A stretch of 64,000 nucleotides of DNA, taken from NCBI GenBank assembly GCA_018907035.1, contig JACCIC010000123.1:1501501-1565500 (forward strand). The letters run 5' to 3'. The notes beneath the pieces were generated by a model. It made no database searches. It was given only the letters and a program-made list of their open reading frames with translations, and was not told the DNA's origin. Numbering within the stretch: the first letter of the stretch is position 1; each line of letters opens with the position of its first letter. Source of the stretch: Sycobia sp. Sy_11. Taxonomy: Eukaryota; Arthropoda; Insecta; Hymenoptera; Epichrysomallidae. A program made the translations under genes and the position numbers. Positions 20,901-29,172 of this stretch are shown one piece after another.

Positions 20901-22650
20901 TTTTCTCCTTCGTATTCTTATCAATTACGTCGATTCGTTCGTTGTTAAGGTAAATCTCCATTCCGTTTTCTACAAACTTCCTAAGTGACAATAAGTTTCT
21001 GGCAACTTCATTTGAATAGAGTGTATCAGATAGCCTAATAATTTTGCCGTTTACCGCACGCGCTTCAACAGTTCCTTCAGTGTTAATGCTTAGATACTTA
21101 TTTTTATTCGCGCAACGCATTTGGCAATTGATCGGTTTAACGTTTGTTAATATCAACTTGGATCCGGCTATGTGCTCGGTAGCACCAGAGTCGGCTATGA
21201 AATCACACAGTAATAAATCATTAAACTTTGAATAATTGGTCAACTCACCCTCAGCTCCGCGATTTTCGTCGCTACCGACCTCTTTTTCTACGGCGTAGGC
21301 CGTACGCCCCTTCTTCCTACTACTGAAGGGGTTGTCTTTGCCCCCTTCGTGGCGGTTCTGGTCGTGTGGCCGTTTGGTCGGCTTGGCATGTTTATTGGGG
21401 CAATCTCGGGCGATGTGATTGCCCAGCTCATTACAATTATAGCATTGTATGAGCGTTGGAGTTGGGCACTCTTTCAGCATGTGCCCAAGCTTGCCGCATG
21501 CTCTGCATTTGAGAGCGCGGTCGTCCCTACGACCCGCGCTGTCGCCGCTCCTGCGGTTGTTGCTGTAGGGGTTGCGGAAGGTCCTCCTGTGTCCGCTTTC
21601 AGCAATCAGCTGATCTCCCCTCCGCTCGGCTGTGGGCTTCGTTGCTTCCTTCTGTAAAATAAAATGTTTAAGTGCCTCGTACGTCATTTCTGTACCTGTT
21701 GACTCGAGGCTTATAACCTCTGCGAGAGTCACTTCAGGTACTGCGTCTGTGATTGCTTGCACAAACATATCTCTCTTTTCTTTATCAGACAGTTTGTCTG
21801 CATTAGGCACACTCTCATAAATTCGGACTCTGTCCTCGAATTTATCCCATAATTCTACAGCACGCTCCTTAGAAGGATTGTACTTTATAGTGTATAACGC
21901 TCTCCGAGCCGAAATACGTGTAGTCTTACTCTCAAGTCGTTTGTGTTCTTTTAACTTTTCGAGTATCTCCCTAGGAGATTTAAGGTTTACTATCTTTTGA
22001 TAATATGTGATATCAATATGATTGATGATTATATCACGGGCTCTGAACATGTCGTCACGAGCTTTCTCATCAACGACATCGTTCTCCCCTATCGTCAGAA
22101 CGTGGCTCAACCTTTTCACACGTAATTCCGAGTTAAGATAATCCTCAAATATATCGAAACACATATCATTTGTAAGTCTGTATTTTCTGAATGAACTATT
22201 CTCTTTATTTGAACAGTTAGTGATTTGGTTCAAAACCTTTTCAAGCAAATGACTATCTGAATCATTCAATACAGAATTACTACTCTCTACCTTTTCTGTT
22301 AATTTATCAGTCACTTCGCTGCACTTATCGCCTTCAGAAACGATGCGATCATCAGCCACGCTCGCACTGAGATTATCAGGCAGAACGTTTGCTGGAAGAT
22401 TGCTCGACTCTGTTCTCGAGCAATGCAGGTTATCGTGAGACTTATTTACATTTAAATTGAAATCAGAAATAATAAGATTATTGTTAATATTATCAGAGTC
22501 TGATAGCCTTACATTATATCTCGAATCTCCCTCTGAAGCTGCGCCTGGGTTGTATTCATAGTCTCGGTGATCCAGTGACGGCTGCGCTCCCTTCTCCTTG
22601 GATGGCGGTGTCGAGCTAGCGTCCATGTGGTTCACCAGAACCTTTATCAT
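17911..22650 (-). CDS. Copia Gag-Pol polyprotein, intact frame
   Basis: A 1579-residue frame from an ATG at 22650. Residues 1-165 are acidic and low in complexity; the Gag core follows to about 340. A zinc knuckle CRACGKLGHMLKEC is at about 382-395 and a second, CYNCNELGNHIARDC, at about 403-417 with one extra residue before His. Protease: IADSGATEH at about 486. Integrase: HTRLGH and CEVC zinc residues (about 686-725), then Asp in LHGDTMGPI, Asp in LRTDQGTEF and Glu in PEHNGVAERFNRTLE. Reverse transcriptase about 1070-1310 with LLYVDDILV near 1258. RNase H about 1425-1560 (FSDASLSD, ALSTCQSEYVA, LADIFTKAL). No stop or shift, so it may be functional. Confidence 0.95.
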   Translation of the reverse strand: MIKVLVNHMDASSTPPSKEKGAQPSLDHRDYEYNPGAASEGDSRYNVRLSDSDNINNNLIISDFNLNVNKSHDNLHCSRTESSNLPANVLPDNLSASVADDRIVSEGDKCSEVTDKLTEKVESSNSVLNDSDSHLLEKVLNQITNCSNKENSSFRKYRLTNDMCFDIFEDYLNSELRVKRLSHVLTIGENDVVDEKARDDMFRARDIIINHIDITYYQKIVNLKSPREILEKLKEHKRLESKTTRISARRALYTIKYNPSKERAVELWDKFEDRVRIYESVPNADKLSDKEKRDMFVQAITDAVPEVTLAEVISLESTGTEMTYEALKHFILQKEATKPTAERRGDQLIAESGHRRTFRNPYSNNRRSGDSAGRRDDRALKCRACGKLGHMLKECPTPTLIQCYNCNELGNHIARDCPNKHAKPTKRPHDQNRHEGGKDNPFSSRKKGRTAYAVEKEVGSDENRGAEGELTNYSKFNDLLLCDFIADSGATEHIAGSKLILTNVKPINCQMRCANKNKYLSINTEGTVEARAVNGKIIRLSDTLYSNEVARNLLSLRKFVENGMEIYLNNERIDVIDKNTKEKILTGNYKSPFWTISLEIPKLKIGSGLAAENSSVSMNTRSRSCVANSNLPDTPVTSATGLEDQLITVIPKEGESEVRSSEEPEVIYRNRNVSNSKTLSAAMLWHTRLGHASVKYLKQFAKKNNNLINEKDLLDTTEIDNCEVCHLTKTVKLPFNKTRTRADKPLQILHGDTMGPIKPASYPGGHKFIIVLVDDYSRVACAYPVKSKTEAGKCIDSCVRKLRNAIGSDEKFCYLRTDQGTEFTIRETIDRLAELGAELQLACPDTPEHNGVAERFNRTLEMKVRAMMCDSGLPLSNWDLAVDAAVYTYNRSPYKALNMNIPLFKLRNNFSLDLGQLRRFGSLGFCKKPRNLDHKFGLQGIRCVVVGYTQTGYKLLVPEERKMYETRHLKSLEHIVYGDVFDKEKNKLSFAKNQEESLDSEGEENNNSPIKHSPTVKRRRPKKVRSAIDIMYINNDNRVELRDEARDILIASINKDPVNYREAVSSPNSKNWIEAIENEIKSLVDKNVFETVNKRELMSSVSNPNVLDSRWVFKTKLNDKNEVRYKARLVIRGFKDKNEYSISEIYAPVSRLPLVRACLAITNYYDWEIRQLDVETAFLYGEVEEDIYMHIPEGVKSDENDKQLWKLKRSLYGLKISPKRWNVKFTETINKFGYTSDSVDPCLFVKRIEDTVCYVLLYVDDILVSSNDRKEIDDITAKLGAEFKVKDFGEPREFLGIRLDRDRAKKTLRLSQGKFARSLLIKFGYERTHSVDTPLPIAYANDRSRKSRENEDCAVEASTDRMFRELVGSLLYLANSTRPDITYAVNILCRHQISPTQEDWKMASRVCKYLSGSIDKGLVHKGLSDRMTAFSDASLSDCKNVLTTSGLIVRLFGDSIVWKTKRQQSVALSTCQSEYVAMSDACQEILAVHDSIKFVISESLMPVTLYCDNLAAKSCAETDGSNRLRHMIERKEHFIKECVKRNYVRIEWICSKNQLADIFTKALCAQLHDKLSTRIMLGD

Positions 22651-22658
22651 TTCGTCCG

Positions 22659-23387
22659 TTACGTCTTCGTAGGGGTTGAAATCCTTGTCGTTGACGGATC
22701 GAGGCAGCTTCCCATGAGCCTTCCCTGTTCGTCCTCTTGACGAGATCCTCGAGAGCTGTCCAGGATCTCCACATCTGGTTCCAGTGGCGGAATGTTTGAT
22801 CTCAGCTCCTGCCGACTAGATGATGGCAAGGTAGGCCGAGCAGCAGCTACTTCCAGGATTGCTGGAACCAGCTTCTCCGCCAGTGTCATGACTGCAGACT
22901 CTATCCTTTCGGACGATAGCCATCTCGCCAGGTTGTTTAGCTGGCGCTCCTGCAAAATGGAGTTTCGCTCCACCATGCCTTTCATGGTTACTTCCCACTT
23001 GTCCATACGCTCGGAGGCCTGCCTCGCGACAGTATGTATGTCACGAAGCACTCCCTCGAGCTTGCTTTCACTTTCTTGTTCTTTCCTCGGAGCGATGGTC
23101 TGCTCCGGAAAGAATTCTACCAGTACATTGCCGGTAGGCCAAGCTCGATCTAGCTCCTCGAGCTCCTCTGGGCGCAACAGGTGCCCAATCCTCACCACCT
23201 TCGTGTCCGAAAACACGATCGCAGCGGACAGTGTTCGCTCTTGCGAGCAATAAAGGTACACTCTCTGCCCATGAAAATATCTCTCGTGGCCGTGCCTCCT
23301 CCATACCTTCTCAATCGCCTTCCATACCTTCCTTCCCAAGGTATCACTCACTGCGGCGTCGTTACCTATAGGATTTTTATGTAACGT
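22659..23387 (-). CDS. Open frame upstream of Copia Gag-Pol, no ATG
   Basis: A minus-strand frame is open from about 23387 (after a TAG) to a TAA at 22659-22661, roughly 240 codons. There is no ATG near its start: the codon at 23351 that could begin SDTLGRKVWKAIEKV is GTG, and the first ATG is about 115 codons further in. The product would be charged, with GHERYFHGQRVYLYCSQ, RPEELEELDRAWPTG and a helical middle part (about residues 95-170). I do not recognise it. The stop is 8 nt before the Gag-Pol ATG, and the Gag-Pol frame itself stays open upstream of that ATG to about 22816, overlapping this frame. So it may be an N-terminal Gag extension reached by frameshift or mutated apart, or a separate protein made from a spliced RNA. 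Confidence 0.55.
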   Translation of the reverse strand, partial: TLHKNPIGNDAAVSDTLGRKVWKAIEKVWRRHGHERYFHGQRVYLYCSQERTLSAAIVFSDTKVVRIGHLLRPEELEELDRAWPTGNVLVEFFPEQTIAPRKEQESESKLEGVLRDIHTVARQASERMDKWEVTMKGMVERNSILQERQLNNLARWLSSERIESAVMTLAEKLVPAILEVAAARPTLPSSSRQELRSNIPPLEPDVEILDSSRGSRQEDEQGRLMGSCLDPSTTRISTPTKT

Positions 23388-25494
23388 AAGTACTAGCTAG
23401 ATTTTACGTTTTGTGGCGTGACTAAACCACCTTAAGTAGAGATCTCTTTCCTCACTACACGCGTTCAGTTCCCGTAAGTACGATATCGATTTTTCTTCTT
23501 GGAAAATAACAGTGTTTCGCACTAAATCCTCGAAACCCTTAAGTATGTATTAAGAGCCCCGGAGAGCGACGTCTCGCTCTATAAAGTCACTTTCACGTCG
23601 AGAGAATACAGAAATGTATGCACCCCCTCTGTCTAGGCGGTATGGATCGGCAGGCAGGCCCTTCTAACTAGTGCGAACGCAGCAGCAACTGCGCTTGACA
23701 AACCAGCCAAATCGTATACTGTCCAGCATACGCAGGGGGTTTGCGGTCGCAGCACTGCTGCCCCGTACAAGTATGGTGCACTACACACTCCCTCTTACTT
23801 CTGGTTATATGTAATGATAACCGGCGGATTTATATATATATATACCGCAAGAGGCTCACACGCGCGTGCATATATCGCGCCTACACACTGTATATACCTA
23901 TCCCGTATTAGGCATCGGGCCCCTCTGGTATAAGGATACGGTCCTGGCAAGAACCCGGGGCCCCCTCACGTGAGGGCACGGGCCTGGGCGGTACCCAGGG
24001 CCCCCCTAGCTATAGCGTCGGACTGGACTCTATATGCCGCGGGATAGTCTCACGTATATTAAATGCTACAATGTATCTATATATATACCCGTGCAGTATG
24101 TATGCACGACCATATAGCAGACACACACATATAAACCCTCACACCTATATTAAGCGCGTAGCCTACCTCTATGTACATACCCGTACAGTATATATGTACG
24201 ACTATATGATGGACGCGCACGTATACTACCTCACGTATACCGATACATACATATACCGTATATGTATACCCGTATAGTCAGTATATACGGATATACCTCC
24301 CATAAGAAATACATTGCGGCGATTTTTCTTATGGACATGCATGTAAATTGTACGGCGGTTACGGAAAACGCGTCCCCAGCCTCGTAGGAGGCCTCCTTCT
24401 GCGTTTTGACGCTCGGACTCCGTCCGGACTAGGCCGCGCGCCCGGGAGAGAGACCGCCGCTGCCGCGCTAGCCCCTCCACGCGCCGCGCGCCCGCGCGTC
24501 CGCTATACCGCGCGCGCCTGGGGGTCGCCCGCGCGCCCCCCCCCCTCTACGCCGCACCGCGCGCCCGTTTATACCGGTGCACACGCACTTACTCTTTTCG
24601 GTTAAAAATTCCTGTTTGAACTTTGAAATCGAATTCTAAGAAATCTAAAGATTTATCTCGAATTATTATTGCAACAAATTCGTTATATTCGATTCGCGGT
24701 AAAATGTTAAAATTTTTCCCGCGCGATTTTTACATTAGCTAATCTCTACGTAAGCTACTTTAGTTTTTAAGAATTCAATAATTATTAAGATAAATTTTAA
24801 TAATCTGAAACAATTTTAATGCATAATTACTATTTGTTTAAACTATTTAGTAAACAAATTGCAGCATTAAGACTTCTCTTTCTTAAAACCAAATTTCAAT
24901 AGATTATGAAATTTTGCTTTAGCTTTTCACTCTCTTGAAAATTTTAATTTCAACAATTAGTTCACTCAATTATCTAACAATAAAGTATTAAATAACTTTA
25001 GTTTAGATGAATTTTCAACTATTAAAATCTCGAAATCACTCTTTTAGATTTTCCATTCAAACCATAGCGATAATTACACTATAATTCATATGTACAAATC
25101 TAAATTCATTTTTAAACTAATTCCATACTTTTGCATTATTGCAATAAATTTAATTATTAATAAATTAAATTCTACTCAACCTTCTCCTTTTGATTTTGAA
25201 CAAAAACCAAACTTCAACTTACGCTTTCCAGCGTTTGCGCTCGAACTCGAACCTTTATTGAAGTCCATTTTAATAAAAATTTTCCCTCTTTTGGAAAATT
25301 TCTAGCTGCAGTACAATGAATCTCCTTCAAGATTGGCAACGGTTTTTCCTTCGCTTTGTTTCAGGGAGCAACACGTGCTCGACCTCTCTCTCTCTCTAAC
25401 AAAGCACTTTCTCCACGAGCACGCACTTTCGAAACAGTTTCACACTTTACACGAAATTTAAAAATTTTAAATATTCTAAAAATGCTCAGTGGAC
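23388..25494 (-). other. Copia leader, ~2.1 kb, compositionally split
   Basis: Non-coding by eye. The part 23900-24600 is very GC-rich (for example a run of C at 24537-24546, and the palindrome CCTCACGTGAGG near 23966). The part 24600-25380 is AT-rich. Near 25383 there is a short CT repeat. Three hairpin units occur at 24091-24107, 24183-24199 and 24270-24290. Such a long leader is unusual for Copia elements. Confidence 0.6.
24083..24292. repeat. Three spaced hairpin repeats in Copia leader
   Basis: Related units each start with TACCCGT and hold a small hairpin: GTGCAGTATGTATGCAC (24091-24107), GTACAGTATATATGTAC (24183-24199) and CCGTATAGTCAGTATATACGG-like pairing at 24270-24290. Spacing is about 90 bp. 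The first two stems differ by compensating changes. Confidence 0.6.
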
Positions 25495-25513
25495 GTGGGC
25501 GGGTCCCATAACC
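25495..25513 (-). other. Primer-binding site, initiator tRNA-Met half type
   Basis: Immediately inside the 5' LTR the sense strand reads GGTTATGGGACCCGCCCAC. Drosophila copia uses an internal half of initiator tRNA-Met and its site starts GGTTATGGG, so this element very likely uses the same cleaved-tRNA priming. Confidence 0.75.
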
Positions 25514-25769
25514 TGTTGGAATCTAGATCTAATATATAAAATACAAGCAGACTGGAAATAAAGGAATAAGACAAAGACAAAGTATTTCGATAACTCAGAG
25601 CTTTATTCACAATCAACCAACTCGCACAACGTTTAGCAGTCTACTAGCTGCACTCTCTATAAAGGGAGCTCTCGCAGCGCCGCTCTCACACACAGCATCT
25701 GTACCGCTCGTACAGATGGTACACACACACACTATATAAGCCTAGCATGGTTGGTGCTCTATCCCAACA
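25514..25769 (-). repeat. Copia 5' LTR
   Basis: 256 bp, same ends as the 3' LTR. It should contain the element's promoter: on the minus strand a TATATAG word lies near 25735, close to the LTR start. Confidence 0.95.
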
Positions 25770-25839
25770 ATATATATATATATATATATTATTTAATAAC
25801 ATGAAATATGTTTATTGAATTATTATTTAAAAAGTACAT

Positions 25840-26277
25840 ATGTCAAATTTATAACAAGTTCCGACTTGATAAAGTATAAATAAATATCGTTTATATGCAG
25901 TATTTGTTAGATTTGCAAAAAATTCTTGATTCTTTAATATCGTTGACGATATCTTTTGTGGTAAAAGTATTTGAAAACTATCGTCAAGTTCTGCTACAAT
26001 TTTCGCAACATATCGAGTGTTGACCAGCTTCAGGATTTCAGCCGTTCATTATTTCAAGTGTTATATCATATTCAATGGTGATTGGTTCGCCTTCATTGAC
26101 ATAAAGCGTCACCTCCCCCTCTGTCACTCTATTTTCATTGGTTTCTATATCGCCCCTCCTGTTCTGCATGCACGTTTACACGAATTACACTAGATTCACT
26201 GCTGATTTCATTTCTTAGTTCCCCTACATCAGCAACTATTCCCACTGCAACTAGTCTTTCATTAGCCTTTAAGTAAG
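25840..26277 (-). pseudogene. Maverick coding remnant between two insertions
   Basis: The minus strand reads KANERLVAVGIVADVGELRN and EISSESSVIRVNVHAEQ, then in another frame EVTLYVNEGEPITIEYDITL, followed by stops and further open pieces with LVNTRYVAKIVAELDDSFQ. Removing the Penelope insertion joins this directly and in frame to the end of the polymerase remnant at 30000 (EMEIKNTYLK). It is therefore the tail of the polymerase gene or the gene after it. I recognise no domain. Confidence 0.45.
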
Positions 26278-26284
26278 CCAAAAG

Positions 26285-26542
26285 GCCGACAAAGGTAATG
26301 TAACTGTAGCTTCCAATAAAATTGATTACATAAATTGTATAAATAATATATTAAATGATGATAGTATTTATTTGAAGATTGGTAATCCACATATCATTAA
26401 GCTGCAAAATAATTTGAAAGAATTATTAAATAATTGGAAAAGAAATGAATATATGAATGATACTACATATAAGTATTTAAAATGTGAAAATGGAACTGTA
26501 GCAAAATGTTATGGGCTTCCCAAGATAGATTTATTTTCATAA
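26285..26542 (+). pseudogene. Penelope reverse transcriptase, N-terminal part
   Basis: The frame begins ADKGNVTVASNKIDYIN, the conserved block ahead of the palm fingers in Penelope-like elements, and continues to NGTVAKCYGLPKID, where C-Y-G-L-P-K is another family signature. A TAA at 26540-26542 ends it. The upstream part is lost at the 5' truncation. Confidence 0.8.
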
Positions 26543-26611
26543 AGAAAATCTGACATTTAGAATAATAATTCCCAAGATAGATTTATTTTCATAAAGAAAA
26601 TCTGACATTTA
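26517..26611. repeat. 52-bp tandem duplication inside Penelope
   Basis: The 52 bp starting TTCCCAAGATAGATTTATTT at 26517 recur at 26569. The second unit is interrupted after TTTA by the mariner and resumes with GAATAATAAT at 27901. The unbroken first unit shows the pre-insertion site exactly. Confidence 0.9.
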
Positions 26612-27898
26612 TTAGGAGTGTGAATAAGTCTTTCCCGTTTTTTGTAAGAGATGGCGCCACCAATACTGTGCGAGTATTCAATGGTTACATATGTCATAAT
26701 CAAAGCTTATTCATATGTCAACAATTCCATACTAACACATTAGTTAAAATTTTTTCGCATCATAAATTTTTGATATCGTGAAAATGTCGAAATTTGAGCC
26801 GAGTCGACGTCATTTGCGGGAAGTTTCACTTTATTGGTTCAATTTGAAGAAATCTGCTGCCGAGACGCATCGATTGCTTCAGGAGGTTTATGGAGAAGGT
26901 TGTGTCGATGATTCAAGTGTTCGCGGATGGTTTCGACGCTTCAAAAGCGGTGATTTCGACGTGGAAGACAAGGAGCGTTCCGGGCGGCCGCAAATCTTTG
27001 AAGATCGAGAATTGGCGACTTTGCTTGATGAAGATTCTTGTCAAACGCAAGAAGAACTTGCTGAAGCATTGGGAGTTGACCGAACAACCATTTCCAAGCG
27101 TTTGAAAGCCATGAAAATGATCCAAAAGCAAGGAAATTGGGTGCCGTACGAACTGAAGCTGAGAGACGTCGAACGGCGTTTTTTCACTTGCGAACAGCTG
27201 CTTCAGCGACATAAAAGAAAGGGTTTTCTGCATCGTATCGTGACTGGCGATAAAAAGTGGATACGTTATGATAATCCGAAGCGAAGAAAATCATGGGGAC
27301 TACCCGGCCATGCATCATCATCGACGGCCAAGCCAAATATTCATGGCGCCAAGCTCATGCTTTGTATATGGTGGGACCAGCTAGGTGTGGTTTACTATGA
27401 GCTTCTGAAACCGAATGAAAGGATCACAGGCGAGGTCTATCGACGACAATTGATGCGTTTGAGCCGCGCCCTGCGAGAAAAACGGCCACAATACTCCGAC
27501 AGGCACGACAAAGTTATTTTGCAACATGACAATGCTCGCCCACATGTTGCACCGCCGGTGAAAACATACTTAGAAACGCTCAAATGGGAAGTCCTACCCC
27601 ACCCGCCGTATAGTCCAGACGTTGCTCCGTCTGATTACCATCTGTTCAGATCGATGACGCATGGCCTGGCTGACCAGCACTTCCATTCCTACGAGGAAGC
27701 CAAAAAATGGGTGGATGACTGGATAGAGGCCAAACCGGTCGAATTTTTTCGCAACGGGATTCGTATGTTGCCAGAAAGATGGGAAAAAGTTGTAGCTAGC
27801 GATGGCCAATACTTTCAATAATTCATTTGTTACCATTTTTTCACAATAAAGGCTCAAAATTTGAAAAAAAAACGGGAAAGACTTATTCACATACCTGA
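26612..27898 (+). mobile_element. Complete mariner element (1287 bp)
   Basis: Ends are inverted: left TTAGGAGTGTGAATAAGTC and right, reversed, TCAGGTATGTGAATAAGTC, both followed by TTTCCCG. TA flanks both ends (26610-26611 and 27899-27900). Size and ends are those of an intact mariner. The transposase frame is uninterrupted. Confidence 0.95.
26784..27821 (+). CDS. Mariner transposase, apparently intact
   Basis: The first ATG is at 26784 (MSKFEPSRRHLREVSLYWF), giving 345 residues, the standard mariner length. In order: paired-type DNA-binding region with helix-turn-helix (SSVRGWFRRFKSGDF and, second, VDRTTISKRLKAM), WVPYEL linker, catalytic Asp in VTGDKKW, Asp in LQHDNARPH and Asp in SPDVAPSDYHLF with D34D spacing. 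The residue after the first Asp is Lys where the other copy has Glu. The enzyme would cut and paste the element at TA. No stop or shift. AATAAA lies at 27845, just after the stop. Confidence 0.95.
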   Translation: MSKFEPSRRHLREVSLYWFNLKKSAAETHRLLQEVYGEGCVDDSSVRGWFRRFKSGDFDVEDKERSGRPQIFEDRELATLLDEDSCQTQEELAEALGVDRTTISKRLKAMKMIQKQGNWVPYELKLRDVERRFFTCEQLLQRHKRKGFLHRIVTGDKKWIRYDNPKRRKSWGLPGHASSSTAKPNIHGAKLMLCIWWDQLGVVYYELLKPNERITGEVYRRQLMRLSRALREKRPQYSDRHDKVILQHDNARPHVAPPVKTYLETLKWEVLPHPPYSPDVAPSDYHLFRSMTHGLADQHFHSYEEAKKWVDDWIEAKPVEFFRNGIRMLPERWEKVVASDGQYFQ

Positions 27899-27900
27899 TA

Positions 27901-28456
27901 GAATAATAATATCTTCCATAGGTTTCCCAACTTATAATATTGCTAGATTTTTGAACTAGAACTAGTTCTTACATTAAGGATAGTTGGTGTTTTTACAATG
28001 AAATGAAAGATATTGTTATTCCGAGAAACTACAAGATGATTTCATTGGATGTAGTATCTTTGTTTACAAATGTACCTTTAGAGTTGTTAAATGATATTAT
28101 ACAGGAAAAGTGGAATGAAATTAATTTGCATACAAAATTGACAATGAATGAATTTATTAAAGCAATTAATTTGGATTTTAATAACACAATTTTTTCATTT
28201 AATAATAAATTTTATGAACAAAGATACGGATGTCTAATGGGGTCGCCTTTGTCACCGGTTATAGCTAATTTAGTTATGGAAAAGTTGGAAAGTATAGCCT
28301 TGTCATAATTGCTTTTTGAACCAATGATATTTAAGAGATATGTTGATGATATCTTTACAATTGTTCCGGAAGTTTTTGTGGATGAAATGGTGGATGTTTT
28401 CAATTCTGTACATGACAGAATTAACTTTACAAGGGAGGTTGAAGTTAATAGTCAGT

Positions 28457-28487
<31 letters not shown>

Positions 28488-28494
28488 TTTTTGA
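27901..28494 (+). pseudogene. Penelope reverse transcriptase, palm region
   Basis: The frame at 28003-28308 contains ISLDVVSLFTNVP (first catalytic Asp region) and QRYGCLMGSPLSPVIANLVME. A shift and stop at 28306 lead into 28309-28494, which contains IFKRYVDDIFTIVP (catalytic Asp pair). It ends in a run of about 25 A at 28464-28488. The thumb region normally between here and the endonuclease is missing, so a deletion accompanied the A-run. Confidence 0.85.
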
Positions 28495-28499
28495 CAAAG

Positions 28500-28942
28500 T
28501 ATTATCTGAAAGAATTAAAAGAAATTTTCGGAAATATAAGATTCAAATTTTCTTTAAAAATCGCAATAATTTGAGTAGGTTGGTTAATAATTGCAAGGAT
28601 AAAGATGATTTATGTTTAAAATCAGGAGTTGTTTATAAAATTAACTGTATGGATTGTAATAAATACTATATGGGACAAACAGGTAGATATTTAAAAAAGA
28701 GAATTTTTTGAAAATAAATATAGTTTGTGTAGCTCACATATTACTTCCGGTTGAAAGGAATATTGTTTAAAGATTTTACATTCTTTTGATTTTGTGAATG
28801 TAGATATTTTGGAACATTGTATTAATAATAAGTATAAAAGGGAGAGTCTTGAAAGTATTCACATTTCCAGGAATCGGAATAATGTCAATTTAATGTTAGA
28901 GTTTAGTAAATTGGACAATGTTTATCATTCCTTATTAAATTG
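28500..28942 (+). pseudogene. Penelope GIY-YIG endonuclease domain, broken
   Basis: Contains RNFRKYKIQIFFKNRNNLSR, then GVVYKINCMDCNKYYMGQTG with the GVVY / YYMGQT core of the GIY-YIG nuclease and the CxxC zinc pair typical of Penelope elements. After RYLKKRIF a stop interrupts. A later piece, HCINNKYKRESLESIHISRN, is the C-terminal block before the stop at about 28942. The domain would nick target DNA for insertion; this copy is non-functional. Confidence 0.8.
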
Positions 28943-29044
28943 ATTGGTTTTGAACAATTTTTGTGGAGGGGGAACATAGATTTAATTTACTCAATTTGGT
29001 AGTGGGGATAAGGTATATATAGATTAGAATATAAGGTTTAGTTT

Positions 29045-29086
29045 AGTCCCTGATGAGGAGCCGTAGCGAGCTCGAAACGTTGGACT
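29045..29086 (+). ncRNA. Hammerhead ribozyme motif 1 (Penelope pseudo-LTR)
   Basis: Core CTGATGA at 29050-29056, stem II GAGC (29058-29061) with GCTC (29070-29073), GAAA at 29074-29077, then CGTT with predicted cleavage after 29081, and GGACT pairing with AGTCC at 29045-29049 (stem I). Stem III is only the palindrome ACGT, so a dimer is the likely active form, as described for Penelope hammerheads. One extra G sits beside stem II. Confidence 0.75.
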
Positions 29087-29100
29087 GGATCTTCAATTAG

Positions 29101-29172
29101 GTAAGGGTGTTGGGGACAGTCAGACTGCACTTTACTAACAAAAATTTTTTTCAGCTAATATTTTATTTTCAG
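29101..29172 (+). other. Small intron in Penelope pseudo-LTR, copy 1
   Basis: Donor AG/GTAAGG at 29101, branch-point TACTAAC at 29133-29139, then a T-rich tract and two possible acceptors, TTTCAG ending 29154 (54 nt) and TTTTCAG ending 29172 (72 nt). Penelope elements are known to keep an intron in this region. Confidence 0.65.

Larger units (their letters stand above)
17449..25769 (-). mobile_element. Full-length Copia (Ty1/Copia) retrotransposon
   Basis: Two direct 256-bp LTRs (17449-17704 and 25514-25769), both TGTTGG...CCAACA, enclose 7.8 kb read on the minus strand. A primer-binding site follows the 5' LTR and a purine tract precedes the 3' LTR. The coding part is one uninterrupted Gag-Pol frame, preceded by another open frame and a leader of about 2.2 kb. 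Domain order protease, integrase, reverse transcriptase, RNase H is that of Copia elements. LTRs differ at about four positions by eye, so the insertion is recent. At 8.3 kb it is longer than the classical 5-kb copia; the excess is the leader and the upstream frame. Confidence 0.95.

Noticed and set aside
22659..22816. Programmed -1 frameshift site between the 5' frame and Copia Gag-Pol
   Set aside because: The frames overlap suitably, but I found no X XXY YYZ heptamer followed by a clear stem. It is kept only as one option in the findings.
18527..23253. Several plus-strand frames of 60-150 codons across the Copia element
   Set aside because: They lie antisense to the Gag-Pol and upstream frames, and their composition is explained by the coding strand. 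No independent motif.
23960..23980. Perfect palindrome CCTCACGTGAGG as an operator
   Set aside because: It contains a CACGTG E-box, but a single site in a GC-rich leader without transcript data is not enough to call a regulator site.
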